Assembly (NCBI GenBank): GCA_002712765.1
Contig: PAUP01000041.1
Location: forward strand, 1-40,662
Reading direction: 5' to 3'
Origin: Cytophagaceae bacterium
Lineage (GTDB): Bacteria; Bacteroidota; Bacteroidia; Flavobacteriales; Flavobacteriaceae
Length of the DNA: 40,662 bases
In this document: piece after piece, positions 17,679-27,028 of the stretch
How the letters are laid out: the number at the start of each line of letters is the position of its first letter
How positions within the stretch are numbered: position 1 is the first letter of the stretch
Program-made: the position numbers and the translations under genes
The notes under the pieces: generated by a model
What the model was told of the DNA's origin: nothing
What the model saw: the letters and a program-made list of their open reading frames with translations, nothing else
Database searches by the model: none

Positions 17679-17710
17679 TTGTAGAAATTAATTAAATGGC
17701 TGTATATTTG
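17679..17710 (+). promoter_or_regulatory. Bacteroidetes promoter of tRNA-Lys
   Basis: TTG at 17679-17681, 21 bp, then TATATTTG at 17703-17710 matches the TTG/TAnnTTTG consensus. The tRNA begins at 17732. Confidence 0.75.
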
Positions 17711-17731
17711 CACCCGCATTCAGGGAATGAA

Positions 17732-17804
17732 GACCTGGTAGCTCAGTTGGTAGAGCATCTCCCTTTTAAGGAGAGGGTCCTGGGTTCGAGCCCCAGCCAG
17801 GTCA
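17732..17804 (+). tRNA. tRNA-Lys (anticodon UUU)
   Basis: A complete 73-nt cloverleaf: acceptor GACCTGG/CCAGGTC, D arm 17741-17756, anticodon stem TCTCC/GGAGA with loop CTTTTAA (anticodon TTT at 17765-17767), T arm CTGGG/CCCAG around TTCGAGC, discriminator A. CCA is not encoded and is added later. A terminator hairpin lies at 17829. Confidence 0.97.
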
Positions 17805-17828
17805 CTAAAAAAGACCATAAAATGCAGT

Positions 17829-17863
17829 AAAAGTCCGTAAACAAATTGTTTACGGACTTTTTT
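17829..17863 (+). terminator. Terminator after tRNA-Lys
   Basis: AAGTCCGTAAACAA pairs with TTGTTTACGGACTT around one to three bases, followed by a T-run. The A-run on the left means it could also act on the minus strand. Confidence 0.9.
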
Positions 17864-17961
17864 AATGGATTACATTTATGGCGTTGGATAGTGTTTAATC
17901 ACCTGGCAAATGCCGATTCTAACAGTATTTATTTTTATGGCTATTATAAAGGTAGCCAGCA

Positions 17962-18939
17962 CTACATGCTCGAGTTGATATAGACCTCCAAAAATCTGGC
18001 CTTAGAAGATGTAAAAGTAGCTTGTAAAGCTTGGGCAGGAAGCAAAATACTCGTACCCATCTCGATTTTTTCCTGCTGATCATGAACTGTTATTGTTGCT
18101 TCACCCTCCACACACATGAGAATGACAAATGAATCGAGCGTGTCATACTGTCGCTCTAGTGTAGAATTGACCGCTAGGACATTAGTTGTAAAATAGGGGC
18201 AAGACACTACCTCTGTACTACCGTTGCCAGAATTGGCATACTTCTTTTTAGCAGTATTATGGGTTTGTTTTGTGGCTGCAATCGATTGTGGGATATGTAG
18301 GGCTCGTTTTTGGCCTTGTGCATCTACTCGATCCCAATCGTAAACTCTATAGGTGATGTCAGAAGTTTGTTGGATCTCGGCCGCCAAAACACCAGCTCCT
18401 ATGGCATGTACTTCTCCAGCGGGAATAAAATATACATCACCTTTACATACTTGTTCCACATTAAATACATCATAGACATTTTGTTTTGTTATATCTGCTA
18501 GTACTCGAGTTGAGTGTATCGTTTTATCAAGTCCTACAATGATTTCGGCGTCTTTTTCGTGATCTACCACATACCACATTTCAGTTTTGCCTTTGGCATT
18601 GTGTAAGGCCTTGGCCATAGTGTCGTCGGGGTGTACTTGAACCGACAAATTTGATTGGGCATCAAGAAATTTAATCAAAAGTGGGAACTCGTTGCCAAAG
18701 CGTTTGTAATTTTTTTCTCCTAATAACTCTTGACCAAATTGGGCGATTAGAGAAGAGAGTGTTCTATCGCGATACCTGCCGTTATTCACTAGGGTTTCAT
18801 CTCCTTGGAGTCCGGATATTTCCCAGCTTTCGCCAATGGGTTGATCACTTGCCTTTTTGTGAAGTAGGGTGTTTAATTTTGATCCTCCCCAGGGCTTTTC
18901 TTTTAAAATAGGATCAAATTTGATGGGATAGATTTGCAT
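17962..18939 (-). CDS. manA: Mannose-6-phosphate isomerase, class I
   Basis: A 325-residue zinc enzyme that interconverts fructose-6-P and mannose-6-P. The metal ligands of the cupin site are visible: Q101 and H103 in SVQVHPDD, E120 in GKTEMWYV, and H178 in PAGEVHAIGAG. The N-terminal KEKPWGGSKL motif and the length are typical of the short bacterial type. The product feeds GDP-mannose and mannose-containing polymers, which fits the glycosyltransferases that surround it. The GT2 gene ends 27 bp upstream on the same strand, so the pair is probably one operon (GT2 then manA). Confidence 0.93.
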   Translation of the reverse strand: MQIYPIKFDPILKEKPWGGSKLNTLLHKKASDQPIGESWEISGLQGDETLVNNGRYRDRTLSSLIAQFGQELLGEKNYKRFGNEFPLLIKFLDAQSNLSVQVHPDDTMAKALHNAKGKTEMWYVVDHEKDAEIIVGLDKTIHSTRVLADITKQNVYDVFNVEQVCKGDVYFIPAGEVHAIGAGVLAAEIQQTSDITYRVYDWDRVDAQGQKRALHIPQSIAATKQTHNTAKKKYANSGNGSTEVVSCPYFTTNVLAVNSTLERQYDTLDSFVILMCVEGEATITVHDQQEKIEMGTSILLPAQALQATFTSSKARFLEVYINSSM

Positions 18940-18966
18940 GAGAATATCGATTAGAGCTAGGTTACT

Positions 18967-19782
18967 TTAGGCGGCTATGGCTATATTGTCTTCGGATGAG
19001 ACTAGGGTAAAATTGGCTTCTGCCGTAGCCAATGTGCGATCTGTAGTGTTAATAACATTGTAGTTGAACCAAATATGGGCCAATCTTCCAGGTATCTCAA
19101 TAGCGTCGCGCATTCCTAGTTTTGAATCTTCAACATGAACCCAACGCATCAATGGCTGTTCTGTAATGTTTGACATCACATTTGCAGCGCCCATGAACTT
19201 TTTGAGTCTTAAGAAAATTTCGACATCAAACAACCATCGGCTCACAAAGGCTTCTTCATATACTACTGGCACTATACTTCTAGAAAAAACCTTAGCGCCA
19301 CATTGGGTGTCACGTATGGGCAAACCCAGAATTAATAGAATAAATTGTTTGACAAATTTGGAGAAGACATTGCGCATAAAATTACGCTCAATAGCCCCGC
19401 TTCCCTGGGCATTTCTGGACCCAAACACGACCAATTTGTTTTCGCGTTTTAAGGTCTTAACCAAATCTTTGAAATCTCTAAAATCTGTAGAGAGATCGGC
19501 ATCCATAAATCCGATATGGGCAATCTCGGGCATACTAAACAAAAATCGCGCTCCTGCTCTAACGGCCGTAGCCTTACCAGAATTCTTCTTAACATCTACA
19601 ATACTAATAGCCTGAGGTGCTTGGGCTTTCATATCATATAATACCTCTAGGGTATTGTCTTTACTGCCGTCGTTTACAAAACATAAATGATACTCTGAAT
19701 GCTCCTGAATAAAGGAAACAAATGCTTTGGTATTTAGTCTCTTCTCTTCGTTATAACAAGGTATGATGATGCCTGTTTTCAT
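18967..19782 (-). CDS. GT2 glycosyltransferase, dolichyl/polyprenyl-phosphate sugar synthase type
   Basis: From the ATG at 19782 the protein has 271 residues and begins MKTGIIIPCYNEEKRL. A TTG 39 nt upstream only adds an odd leader and is rejected. GT-A fold motifs are FVNDGSKDNT near residue 36, KNSGKATAVRAGA near 66-78, the metal-binding D94-A-D96 (GFMDADLST), and RDTQCGAKVF followed by RWLFDVEIFLR. The last two are characteristic of dolichyl-phosphate glucose/mannose synthase-like enzymes, which load a polyprenyl phosphate with one sugar. No C-terminal membrane helices are present. The lipid-linked sugar would be the natural donor for a GT-C type membrane enzyme such as the divergent neighbour at 19969. 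Confidence 0.87.
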   Translation of the reverse strand: MKTGIIIPCYNEEKRLNTKAFVSFIQEHSEYHLCFVNDGSKDNTLEVLYDMKAQAPQAISIVDVKKNSGKATAVRAGARFLFSMPEIAHIGFMDADLSTDFRDFKDLVKTLKRENKLVVFGSRNAQGSGAIERNFMRNVFSKFVKQFILLILGLPIRDTQCGAKVFSRSIVPVVYEEAFVSRWLFDVEIFLRLKKFMGAANVMSNITEQPLMRWVHVEDSKLGMRDAIEIPGRLAHIWFNYNVINTTDRTLATAEANFTLVSSEDNIAIAA

Positions 19783-19968
19783 AATGTACTTTTTAAGTGT
19801 TATTGATAAATTACAGGACAAACTTAGCTTGAGAGCGCTTGCTCTTGCTGGCCTTTTCGATGGATGGACTTTTGCTGTAGATTAAAACCACTCGTCGACA
19901 GATGAACCATTTATCGAAAGAATTATCTTTGAATACTCGTAAAAAGGCTATCTTTTCACCCCCATATA

Positions 19969-22900
19969 ATGCAGTCAAAAACCAACAAATACTTAGTTAC
20001 CGCCCTGCTCTTAGGAATTATTTTCCATGGCACAACGATGTTTTTTACTGTAGAAAGGACCTACGATGCCCTTATCCATCTCTTTTTTGCAAATCATTAC
20101 GCAAACAGTTGGTTCGAACCCTGGAATTATAGTTGGTATACAGGATTTACAGTAACAGGGTATCCACCCTTGGTGCATCAGGCCATTGCAGCTTTTTCCT
20201 ATGTTGGCGGTCTAAAGTTTGGGATGTTTACCGTGGCATTAATTGGGGTTGTTCTTTTTATTACGGGTGTTTATCGCTTTACTCAAGTACTTATTCCTAA
20301 CAAAAAAGTGGCTGGTTATGCGGCAATACTCGCCGTTTTTTCTTCATCCTTTGTAGAAACCCTTCACATTTTTGGACAATTGCCAAGTATCATCGGTATT
20401 TCGGTATTGATGCACTGCCTGCCCGAGATTTACCTCTGGGTCAAAACGGCTCACAAAAAACATTTGATCAAAGCTTTAGCGCTTTTGTCTGTCACAGTAA
20501 CATCCCACCACGTCACTCCTATTTTTGGGATGGTATTTTTTATATTTCCGCTTCTAGGTATGGTCATCATGGATGCGGCCAGAGAAGAAGTTGGTAGTTT
20601 TCAAAAGGTGACTTTTATTGCTTTCGCGAAAGCATTAAAAACACATATATTGCGTATTATCGGTTTTGGGGGAAGCGCGTTAGTCCTTATTATTGGTTGT
20701 ATTTTGCCTTATTGGTTGAATACCAAAAACAACCCTATTACACAGGTTCCTATTCCGCATGGATCTCGTGACAACTTTTTAGAAGTACTATCATCGGGGC
20801 TTGTATTTTTTGTAATCCCTTGGGGGCTCTTACTATTTCTACTTCCCTATTTCTTTTACCGTTATTTTAGTAAACGGCTGCTATTTTTTGGCATCTCTTT
20901 TTCGTTATTACTGATTTTGGGGACGGGTGGTACCACCCCTATACCTTTGGCGATTTTGGGTGATAATGCATTTAATATATTGACCCTCGACCGTTTTACA
21001 CTTTGGGCTTCCATTATGGCCTTGCCTGTCTTTGGAGAGTTTTGTTATCGCTTTGTTGAGGGCGATTACAAAAGCTATTTACAGCAAAAATGGGGTGTGA
21101 TGGTGCATCGTTGCGCTGGTGCTTTTTTGGCTTTGCTCTTTATCCTTATGTCTATATTTACTATGACTTTGGGCAAGTTTAGACCTAGCCAACCCGACCC
21201 GATCAAAATGACACCGATCGTCAATTTTCTCAACGAAGACGAACATTATAAGTGGCGGTATTTGCCTTTGGGTTTTGGCGATCAGATGGCATGGCTCTCT
21301 GCACAAACCAAAGCGACTACTGTAGATGGCGACTATCACTCTGCACGACGTCTGCCCGAACTTACTACACGCGCTGTAGAACGACTAGAAAATTCAAAAT
21401 ATCGCGGTATAGAGGGCATTGGGTCATTACAACAATTTCTCACCGTGCCTGAGAAATACCACCTCAAATATGTTTTTTCTAATGACAAGTTCTACGATCC
21501 CTTGCTTTATTTTACAGGTTGGCACCGTTTGAGTCTATTAGAAAATGGAATCATGGTATGGGAAAAAGCGGGTATTGCGCCACTGCCTAGTGTGCTGCCT
21601 AAGGAAGACCTTCCCCTCTACCTCAAATTGATGTGGGGTATCATTCCTTTTGCTACCGTACTGCTATCCTTTCTGATATATCTCAATACACTGTGGCAGC
21701 GATCTTTTATTCGAAAAAATAAACGAGCCATCTATTTTAACTTTAGTGCCCCATACAAAACGGTTTCTACAATAGTTTATAAAGGGTCTGTACTTTGGGC
21801 CGTCCTATTGTTACTTAGCGTTTTTTATGGTGCTTACCGCTTGTATATAGAGAATACAGCACAACTTTCGCCAAAAAATGTATTGACCGCCTACTACGAT
21901 GCGCTAGATTTTAAAGAATTTGAGCGCGCACATTCTTATATCAACCCAAACAGCGGTAAGTCGCTTTCGCAATTTATGCTAGAAATTTCGGTATCTGATG
22001 GTTTGTTGAGTTCTTATGCCAAATTGGACAGTCTGCATATTGATGTTGAGACTACTTCAGACACTACGGCAATTGGAAGGATTAATGCCAGCTGGATTAC
22101 ACCACTTAAGGAAATTGAGACAGGTGATAAGTTATCGCTAGAACGTTTGGATGATAAATGGTTTATAACCCCTAAAGTTACCGATCCCGATATACCGCCA
22201 GACCAATTGCTAATTCAAAGTAGTACCGCCTACTACAATCATGGAAAAAGAACAATTACATCCCAAAAAACATTTCATAAAGATGTGCTCAAACAACCCG
22301 TAGTCGAAATAATATCTGCTAAGCTCGTCGTTATAGACAGCACTTATGCTCTTGTAGGTGAAATTCAAAATGTAGATAACATCCCTGCCGATATTTCTGT
22401 TGCAGGGGCCCTTTACAATAGTAGTGATCAAGAACTAGCTCGCTTTAACGCCAAAGATATTATCAAACACAAGCTCTTACCAAAAGAAACAACTTTGTTT
22501 CGAGTAAACTTTGAAGAAGTTGCGTGGCGCTCAGCTACCGACAAAAAACCAAGTACCTTTGATCCTAAGGCTTTCTCTGCTATCCATCTGGCTGGCATTC
22601 CAGAAAAATTTGAAATTCAGGTAAGTGCCAATGTTGCGACTGAGGAAATATACCCTACTGTGGGCATCTCTCAAATAAGACAGTTAGACAAAGACATTGG
22701 TGGTGCTCTTTTTAATACGAGTATTCATCAGGCAACCATTGCACAGCTACTCATTGGCTATTACAACGAGCAAAAAGACTTATTATGGGTGGAGGCAAAA
22801 TATATAGATGAAAGTGTGCGACAGCAACGCAAGCGTCCTTTTAAAGAACCGCTGTACAAAGATCAATTACCCATAATAATTAGTGATCGTATGGATAACG

Positions 22901-23055
22901 CCCTTGTCAACGGATTGACCAATAGCAGTATTGCTACCAAGGTAGTACCCCATAGAAAAGATACAGACTCCTTACTTCAATTTATTGAAATCAAGAACAT
23001 GCCATACCGCTACATTACCTTGCACACCAACAGTTATATAGGTAATCCTAAATGA
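19969..23055 (+). CDS. Large multi-pass membrane protein, PTPS-related / GT-C-like
   Basis: A 1028-residue protein. Residues 1-400 contain about ten hydrophobic helices; the first extracytoplasmic loop holds the acidic/His signature ERTYDALIHLFFANHY, followed by GYPPLVH. This is the layout of the 6-pyruvoyl-tetrahydropterin-synthase-related membrane family and of GT-C glycosyltransferases, which use polyprenyl-phosphate sugars. Two more helices lie near 549-568 and 606-625. The C-terminal 390 residues are extracytoplasmic; about 645-740 look like an NTF2-like fold (LTAYYDALDFKEFERAHSYI ... DKWFITPKV), then two beta domains. Despite the family name, nothing relates it to pterin chemistry. The stop overlaps the next ATG by 4 nt, so the trio 19969-25794 is translationally coupled. 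The palindrome encodes AFAKA near 218. Confidence 0.65.
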   Translation: MQSKTNKYLVTALLLGIIFHGTTMFFTVERTYDALIHLFFANHYANSWFEPWNYSWYTGFTVTGYPPLVHQAIAAFSYVGGLKFGMFTVALIGVVLFITGVYRFTQVLIPNKKVAGYAAILAVFSSSFVETLHIFGQLPSIIGISVLMHCLPEIYLWVKTAHKKHLIKALALLSVTVTSHHVTPIFGMVFFIFPLLGMVIMDAAREEVGSFQKVTFIAFAKALKTHILRIIGFGGSALVLIIGCILPYWLNTKNNPITQVPIPHGSRDNFLEVLSSGLVFFVIPWGLLLFLLPYFFYRYFSKRLLFFGISFSLLLILGTGGTTPIPLAILGDNAFNILTLDRFTLWASIMALPVFGEFCYRFVEGDYKSYLQQKWGVMVHRCAGAFLALLFILMSIFTMTLGKFRPSQPDPIKMTPIVNFLNEDEHYKWRYLPLGFGDQMAWLSAQTKATTVDGDYHSARRLPELTTRAVERLENSKYRGIEGIGSLQQFLTVPEKYHLKYVFSNDKFYDPLLYFTGWHRLSLLENGIMVWEKAGIAPLPSVLPKEDLPLYLKLMWGIIPFATVLLSFLIYLNTLWQRSFIRKNKRAIYFNFSAPYKTVSTIVYKGSVLWAVLLLLSVFYGAYRLYIENTAQLSPKNVLTAYYDALDFKEFERAHSYINPNSGKSLSQFMLEISVSDGLLSSYAKLDSLHIDVETTSDTTAIGRINASWITPLKEIETGDKLSLERLDDKWFITPKVTDPDIPPDQLLIQSSTAYYNHGKRTITSQKTFHKDVLKQPVVEIISAKLVVIDSTYALVGEIQNVDNIPADISVAGALYNSSDQELARFNAKDIIKHKLLPKETTLFRVNFEEVAWRSATDKKPSTFDPKAFSAIHLAGIPEKFEIQVSANVATEEIYPTVGISQIRQLDKDIGGALFNTSIHQATIAQLLIGYYNEQKDLLWVEAKYIDESVRQQRKRPFKEPLYKDQLPIIISDRMDNALVNGLTNSSIATKVVPHRKDTDSLLQFIEIKNMPYRYITLHTNSYIGNPK
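20620..20633. repeat. 14-bp palindrome copy 4
   Basis: Perfect GCTTTCGCGAAAGC in the cytoplasmic loop of the large membrane protein, read Ala-Phe-Ala-Lys-Ala. Confidence 0.95.
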
Positions 23056-24287
23056 TAAAAAACGTATCTCATATCGTCATTACGCTACTCTTTTTTATGG
23101 GAGGCTTGTTTATCTGTGGGTGTACCAATACTTCAAAGCTGAGTCATACCACTTCAAAAAAAGTGACCATTGCTTCTGTAAAAAATAACCGAGTTACCAA
23201 TCAAGGGATAAGAATATCTCTAACTAATGTAGAAGCAGCAATACCGCAGCACACTTTTCTAAGTGTTAGTACAGCTCTTGGGGCTACTATACTCACCCCA
23301 AAACATACTGAAACAGGGGATCATTTTTACATCCCCTCAGAAATTTCCAAAAACGCTGGTATAGTAAACTATAGCCTTATCGTAGATGGTGAACTACTCG
23401 AAAAAGACAGTTTTTTGCTACGGCCAGAAGTATCTCAATTGGCAACGGTAGAGACCTACGCTGGCCCGAGAAGTATTATGGCCACTACTAGAGATTATTC
23501 GATGTTGGTGAGTATCCCCACAGACACCTATGACAACCTCCTTCCCGATGACACCTCAATAAAGCTGTATTCCCAATTTAAAAACACCATTACTAAAAGT
23601 GATAAAAAGTTACGATTGGGGTTTGCTTGGCAACGCATCCCAGCACCACTTGAAACAGGCCGAATAAGCACTGCTAGCACCATTAAAAATATCGCCTCTC
23701 AAGAGCTAGCCATTGATGTGTTTCCAGATCTGGCGCAAGATTTTTCGATTGCCGTTTCTAGAAATCACACCTATGCCGATGGCAACCAAATTTGCACCTT
23801 TTCTACCTCCCAGATTAAAGACCAATACAACAATATTGTACCTGATGGTACTCTGGTCACTTTTTTTGTAAACGATGATCATGAGCGCTACTGGCAATTT
23901 ACGGCAACTACTGTTAATGGTTATGCTTTCGCGAAAGCGTTACATCCAGAAATACCGTCTACTTGGACAGTACAGGCCACTATGATGGGGATTGCCAAAA
24001 GCCAACAAACCGACATCACTTTTGACGCTATTCTAGACATGCTACCAGTGACCATAGAGGAAAATAAAATTATGGTGGGGCCACTTCACAGTTATATGGG
24101 GCAACTCGTACAAGATGGAGTAAGAGTTGATCTTATTTTAGGGGATGTGGTAAATACTGCCTTGACCAAAAATGGAATGGCAACCTTTGAATTGGAAGGG
24201 CAAGCCAAGCGACAAAAACCATATCAAATTGAAGTCAAAACTCTAGGACTAATACAAAGCATTACCGTTCCTTTAAATGAAAAGTAA
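23052..24287 (+). CDS. Lipoprotein of unknown function
   Basis: A 411-residue protein whose signal peptide ends in FICGC, with the lipidated Cys at about 24. The rest looks all-beta; I see two or three immunoglobulin-like modules (for example NRVTNQGIRISLTNVEA and GTLVTFFVND) and no enzyme motif. It starts inside the stop of the membrane protein gene (ATGA overlap) and ends 11 bp inside the GH5-like gene, so the three products are made in step and probably act together in the periplasm. The 14-bp palindrome encodes AFAKA near residue 293. I do not recognise the family. Confidence 0.75.
   Translation: MIKNVSHIVITLLFFMGGLFICGCTNTSKLSHTTSKKVTIASVKNNRVTNQGIRISLTNVEAAIPQHTFLSVSTALGATILTPKHTETGDHFYIPSEISKNAGIVNYSLIVDGELLEKDSFLLRPEVSQLATVETYAGPRSIMATTRDYSMLVSIPTDTYDNLLPDDTSIKLYSQFKNTITKSDKKLRLGFAWQRIPAPLETGRISTASTIKNIASQELAIDVFPDLAQDFSIAVSRNHTYADGNQICTFSTSQIKDQYNNIVPDGTLVTFFVNDDHERYWQFTATTVNGYAFAKALHPEIPSTWTVQATMMGIAKSQQTDITFDAILDMLPVTIEENKIMVGPLHSYMGQLVQDGVRVDLILGDVVNTALTKNGMATFELEGQAKRQKPYQIEVKTLGLIQSITVPLNEK
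23925..23938. repeat. 14-bp palindrome copy 5
   Basis: Perfect GCTTTCGCGAAAGC in the lipoprotein gene, read Ala-Phe-Ala-Lys-Ala. Confidence 0.95.
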
Positions 24288-25794
24288 TAAGACGCTATAC
24301 CGTATTTTTATTATCCTAGGCTTTCTAGGAATCAATGCTGCTGTGCTTTTTGGCATCAGTCAGGTGATGGCCTATTTGAACACCGGAGCCGATAGAGCAA
24401 AAATGCTTCATCTAGACAGCAATGAGAAACGTCCTTATATTCCAGAGACCATTTGGACATCGCTAGACAATCCAGGTAGGCCTATAGAAAAGGCAAACTT
24501 AACAAAAATTGAACGTGATTATCTCGATGCTTGGCAGGCCAAAAATGATGCCTTTTTCACTGGGGATACTCGTGGTATTTTTGATCATTATACCACTAAG
24601 GCACGAGCAAAAATTGAAGCACTTATCACCGCCAATTCGGATACTAAAACGTTTATAGAAACTACGACCCATAGACATCACTTGGCGCTTGAGTTTTACA
24701 GCGCCGATGGCACTTTGGTAGTCCTTACCGATAAAAATGTATGGGGTACACAAAGGTTCTATCAAAGCGAGAATTTGATAAGTCAGCAAGACTTTAATGA
24801 CGATTACAAAGTCATACTTTTACTTGAAGACGGATTTTGGCGTGTTAGGCATATAGAAAAAATCGCCACTCACCCTATACCCGTCTCAGCAACGGTAGAT
24901 GTAGCTCGACTAGCGCAAATGCAAGGAGTCAATTATTACCCACAACATAGCCCCTGGGACACCTTTGGGCCTAGCTTTGATACAGACACTCTAGATCGCG
25001 ACTTCAAAATCATTAAGGATCTCAGGCTTAATACGATTAGGGTTTTTATAGGGTATAAAGATTTTGGCAAGGCCTATGTGCCTCAAAAAAAACTAGAAAG
25101 ACTCCAACTACTGCTCAATCAAGCACACTCAAACAATCTGGGGGTGGTTGTTACACTTTTTGATTTTTACGGCGATTACAGTATGCAAGATTGGACCCAC
25201 ACCAATGCCCACCTCAAACAAATAGTAACAGCGGTCAAGGAGCATCCCGCGCTTGTAGGGTGGGATATAAAGAATGAACCCGATCTTGATTTTGATAGTC
25301 GCACTAAAAGCAATGTCCTCTCTTGGTTACAACAAAGCATTAGATATTTAAAGAGCATAGACAACACCCATTTTGTGACTATTGGTTGGTCCAATCCAAC
25401 GGCAGCCTTACTCTTGGAAGATCAGGTAGACCTTGTGTCCTATCATTACTACAAAGAACTTCAAGATCTAGCAACAGTACATCAAAGGTTGTCTAAAGCA
25501 ACTACAAAACCTGTATTCCTTCAAGAATTTGGGTTATCTAGCTATCACGGCTTTTGGAATATGTTTGGCCCAGACCAAGAAGATCAAGCGGCCTACTATC
25601 AAAAATTTGTCGAAATACAAAAAAGAGATAGTTTGCACTATCTCTTCTGGACACTTTACGATTTTGAGAATATACCGCAAAATGTCGCGGGGGATCTTCC
25701 GTGGCGTAAAAATAAGCAGGCCTATTTTGGAATAATTAATAAATCAGGGGTAAAAGACAAGGCCTATACTATTCTTAAAAATCGCCTGGACTAA
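24277..25794 (+). CDS. GH5-like (cellulase-fold) glycosidase with membrane anchor and NTF2-like domain
   Basis: A 505-residue protein. An uncleaved N-terminal helix (about 7-30) anchors it. Residues about 75-205 look like an NTF2-like domain (LDAWQAKNDAFFTGDTRGIF ... DGFWRVRHIEKI), similar in plan to the one in the large membrane protein. Residues 210-505 are a TIM-barrel glycosidase of clan GH-A: GVNYYPQHSPWDTFG, LRLNTIRVFIGY, then acid/base E334 in WDIKNEPD and nucleophile E417 in FLQEFGLSS. Substrates in this clan are beta-linked glucans, mannans or related polymers; none can be assigned. A tethered glycosidase coupled to a polymer-related membrane protein suggests trimming or release of the polymer, as PelA or BcsZ do elsewhere. 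The stop overlaps that of the convergent GT4 gene by 4 bp. Confidence 0.82.
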   Translation: MKSNKTLYRIFIILGFLGINAAVLFGISQVMAYLNTGADRAKMLHLDSNEKRPYIPETIWTSLDNPGRPIEKANLTKIERDYLDAWQAKNDAFFTGDTRGIFDHYTTKARAKIEALITANSDTKTFIETTTHRHHLALEFYSADGTLVVLTDKNVWGTQRFYQSENLISQQDFNDDYKVILLLEDGFWRVRHIEKIATHPIPVSATVDVARLAQMQGVNYYPQHSPWDTFGPSFDTDTLDRDFKIIKDLRLNTIRVFIGYKDFGKAYVPQKKLERLQLLLNQAHSNNLGVVVTLFDFYGDYSMQDWTHTNAHLKQIVTAVKEHPALVGWDIKNEPDLDFDSRTKSNVLSWLQQSIRYLKSIDNTHFVTIGWSNPTAALLLEDQVDLVSYHYYKELQDLATVHQRLSKATTKPVFLQEFGLSSYHGFWNMFGPDQEDQAAYYQKFVEIQKRDSLHYLFWTLYDFENIPQNVAGDLPWRKNKQAYFGIINKSGVKDKAYTILKNRLD

Positions 25795-26993
25795 GCCGAA
25801 ATGGCGTATTTGGTTTTGAGATCGACGGTGTTGTTGGTAAATACATCCATATACATTTGTGCGATTTTGCTCATGGGGAAAGCTGTAGCAGCTGCATAAT
25901 TGGCCTTTGCAAGACTATTTCTGTAGGCCTGATTGACCACCAGTGCCGAGATGGCTTCGGCAAGGCTCTCACTGTTTTCTGGTTCAAAGAATTCGCCTCT
26001 ATACCCCTCTTCTCTAACCAATATGCTAAGATCTCCCAAATCTGGCATCACTACAGCTTTCCCATAACTACCCGCCTGATGAAGCACACCAGAGCTTCCC
26101 GTAGTCGAGGTATAAGGAAATACAACCATCGCACTTTCAGAAAAGAGTCTAGGCACATCTTCTTCGGCTACGTATCCTGTAAAGGTAATATCTGCTAAGT
26201 GGCTATACTTCTCTTTGACCGATGCCAAATAACCCAAGGTATTCGGGTTATCGGTACCTGCGATAACCACCTCGAGGGGTTGCCCCGTCTTAACTCTGGC
26301 TTTTTCTACCGCCTCGATAAGTACTTCTACTTTTTTGTAAGTTCCAAATTTACCAAAGGTCATTATCTTTAAAGGACCATCTGCTGGGATATAAGAAGGC
26401 TCTTGAGGTATTTCAAAAGTACCATGCGGAATAAGCACACAATTAGAAGCTTTGTACTTTTGCTCTAAAATATCCACATATTTACTTATGGTTAAAGCTA
26501 CGGGGTCTGCTTTTAAAACCACTCTTGGGAGCATCTCGCCAATAAAATTATAGGCTTTCTTTTTTAGCACATTTTTGGTAAAACCAGCGCTGTCCAAGTC
26601 TACGGTTTCCATAATATTGTGTAGTAAGACGGTAGTCTTTACTTTCATACACTTTGAAAGCCACGGAGAAAACAACCCCAGGGCCGCTGCTGCTTTGTTG
26701 TCGCCAAATTTCATAAACTGCAAATTGTACAAAATGGCATCGGGCTTTGTTTGCCTTACAGCCCTAGCTATAGAAAAAAGGTTGAACATACTATTAAATG
26801 TCCAGCATTGCTTAACCGTTATAGCGCAACCAGCCTCTTCAAAAGAAATAGCTGCTTGGCTTGGAGCGATGTCTGTAAGTAAGATCAATTCTGACACTTT
26901 CTGATGCCTACGAAATTGCTTGACCAAGTGGTAGGCATATTCATTAAGCGTTACTTTACTAGGGGGGTATGCGGTGACAATTGCGAGTTTCAT
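25791..26993 (-). CDS. GT4-family glycosyltransferase
   Basis: A 400-residue GT-B enzyme. The N-terminal domain begins MKLAIVTAYPPSKVTLNEYA. The C-terminal nucleotide-sugar domain has IMTFGKFGTYKKVEVLIEA near 212-230, LADITFTGYVAEEDVPRLF near 276-294, and FPYTSTTGSSGVLHQAGSYG near 303-322, where the usual E-x7-E motif is altered (Gly-Ser-Ser-Gly in place of the first Glu region). It lacks the N-terminal DUF3492 of PelF. It would transfer sugars in the cytoplasm to build a surface polymer. It lies on the minus strand with the STAS-like gene (35 bp) and flippase upstream, so these probably form one unit. Confidence 0.85.
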   Translation of the reverse strand: MKLAIVTAYPPSKVTLNEYAYHLVKQFRRHQKVSELILLTDIAPSQAAISFEEAGCAITVKQCWTFNSMFNLFSIARAVRQTKPDAILYNLQFMKFGDNKAAAALGLFSPWLSKCMKVKTTVLLHNIMETVDLDSAGFTKNVLKKKAYNFIGEMLPRVVLKADPVALTISKYVDILEQKYKASNCVLIPHGTFEIPQEPSYIPADGPLKIMTFGKFGTYKKVEVLIEAVEKARVKTGQPLEVVIAGTDNPNTLGYLASVKEKYSHLADITFTGYVAEEDVPRLFSESAMVVFPYTSTTGSSGVLHQAGSYGKAVVMPDLGDLSILVREEGYRGEFFEPENSESLAEAISALVVNQAYRNSLAKANYAAATAFPMSKIAQMYMDVFTNNTVDLKTKYAISA

Positions 26994-27028
26994 AATGGAT
27001 GTTTTTAAATTAAAAAGAATAAACCCTT

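Noticed and set aside
19902-20132. Open frame that starts ahead of the large membrane protein
   Set aside because: It runs in another frame over the first helices of the membrane protein and has no protein-like features.
19969-23055. Role in tetrahydropterin synthesis suggested by the PTPS-related family name
   Set aside because: The protein is a multi-pass membrane protein with a GT-C-like layout and has no zinc-His motif of the soluble enzyme.
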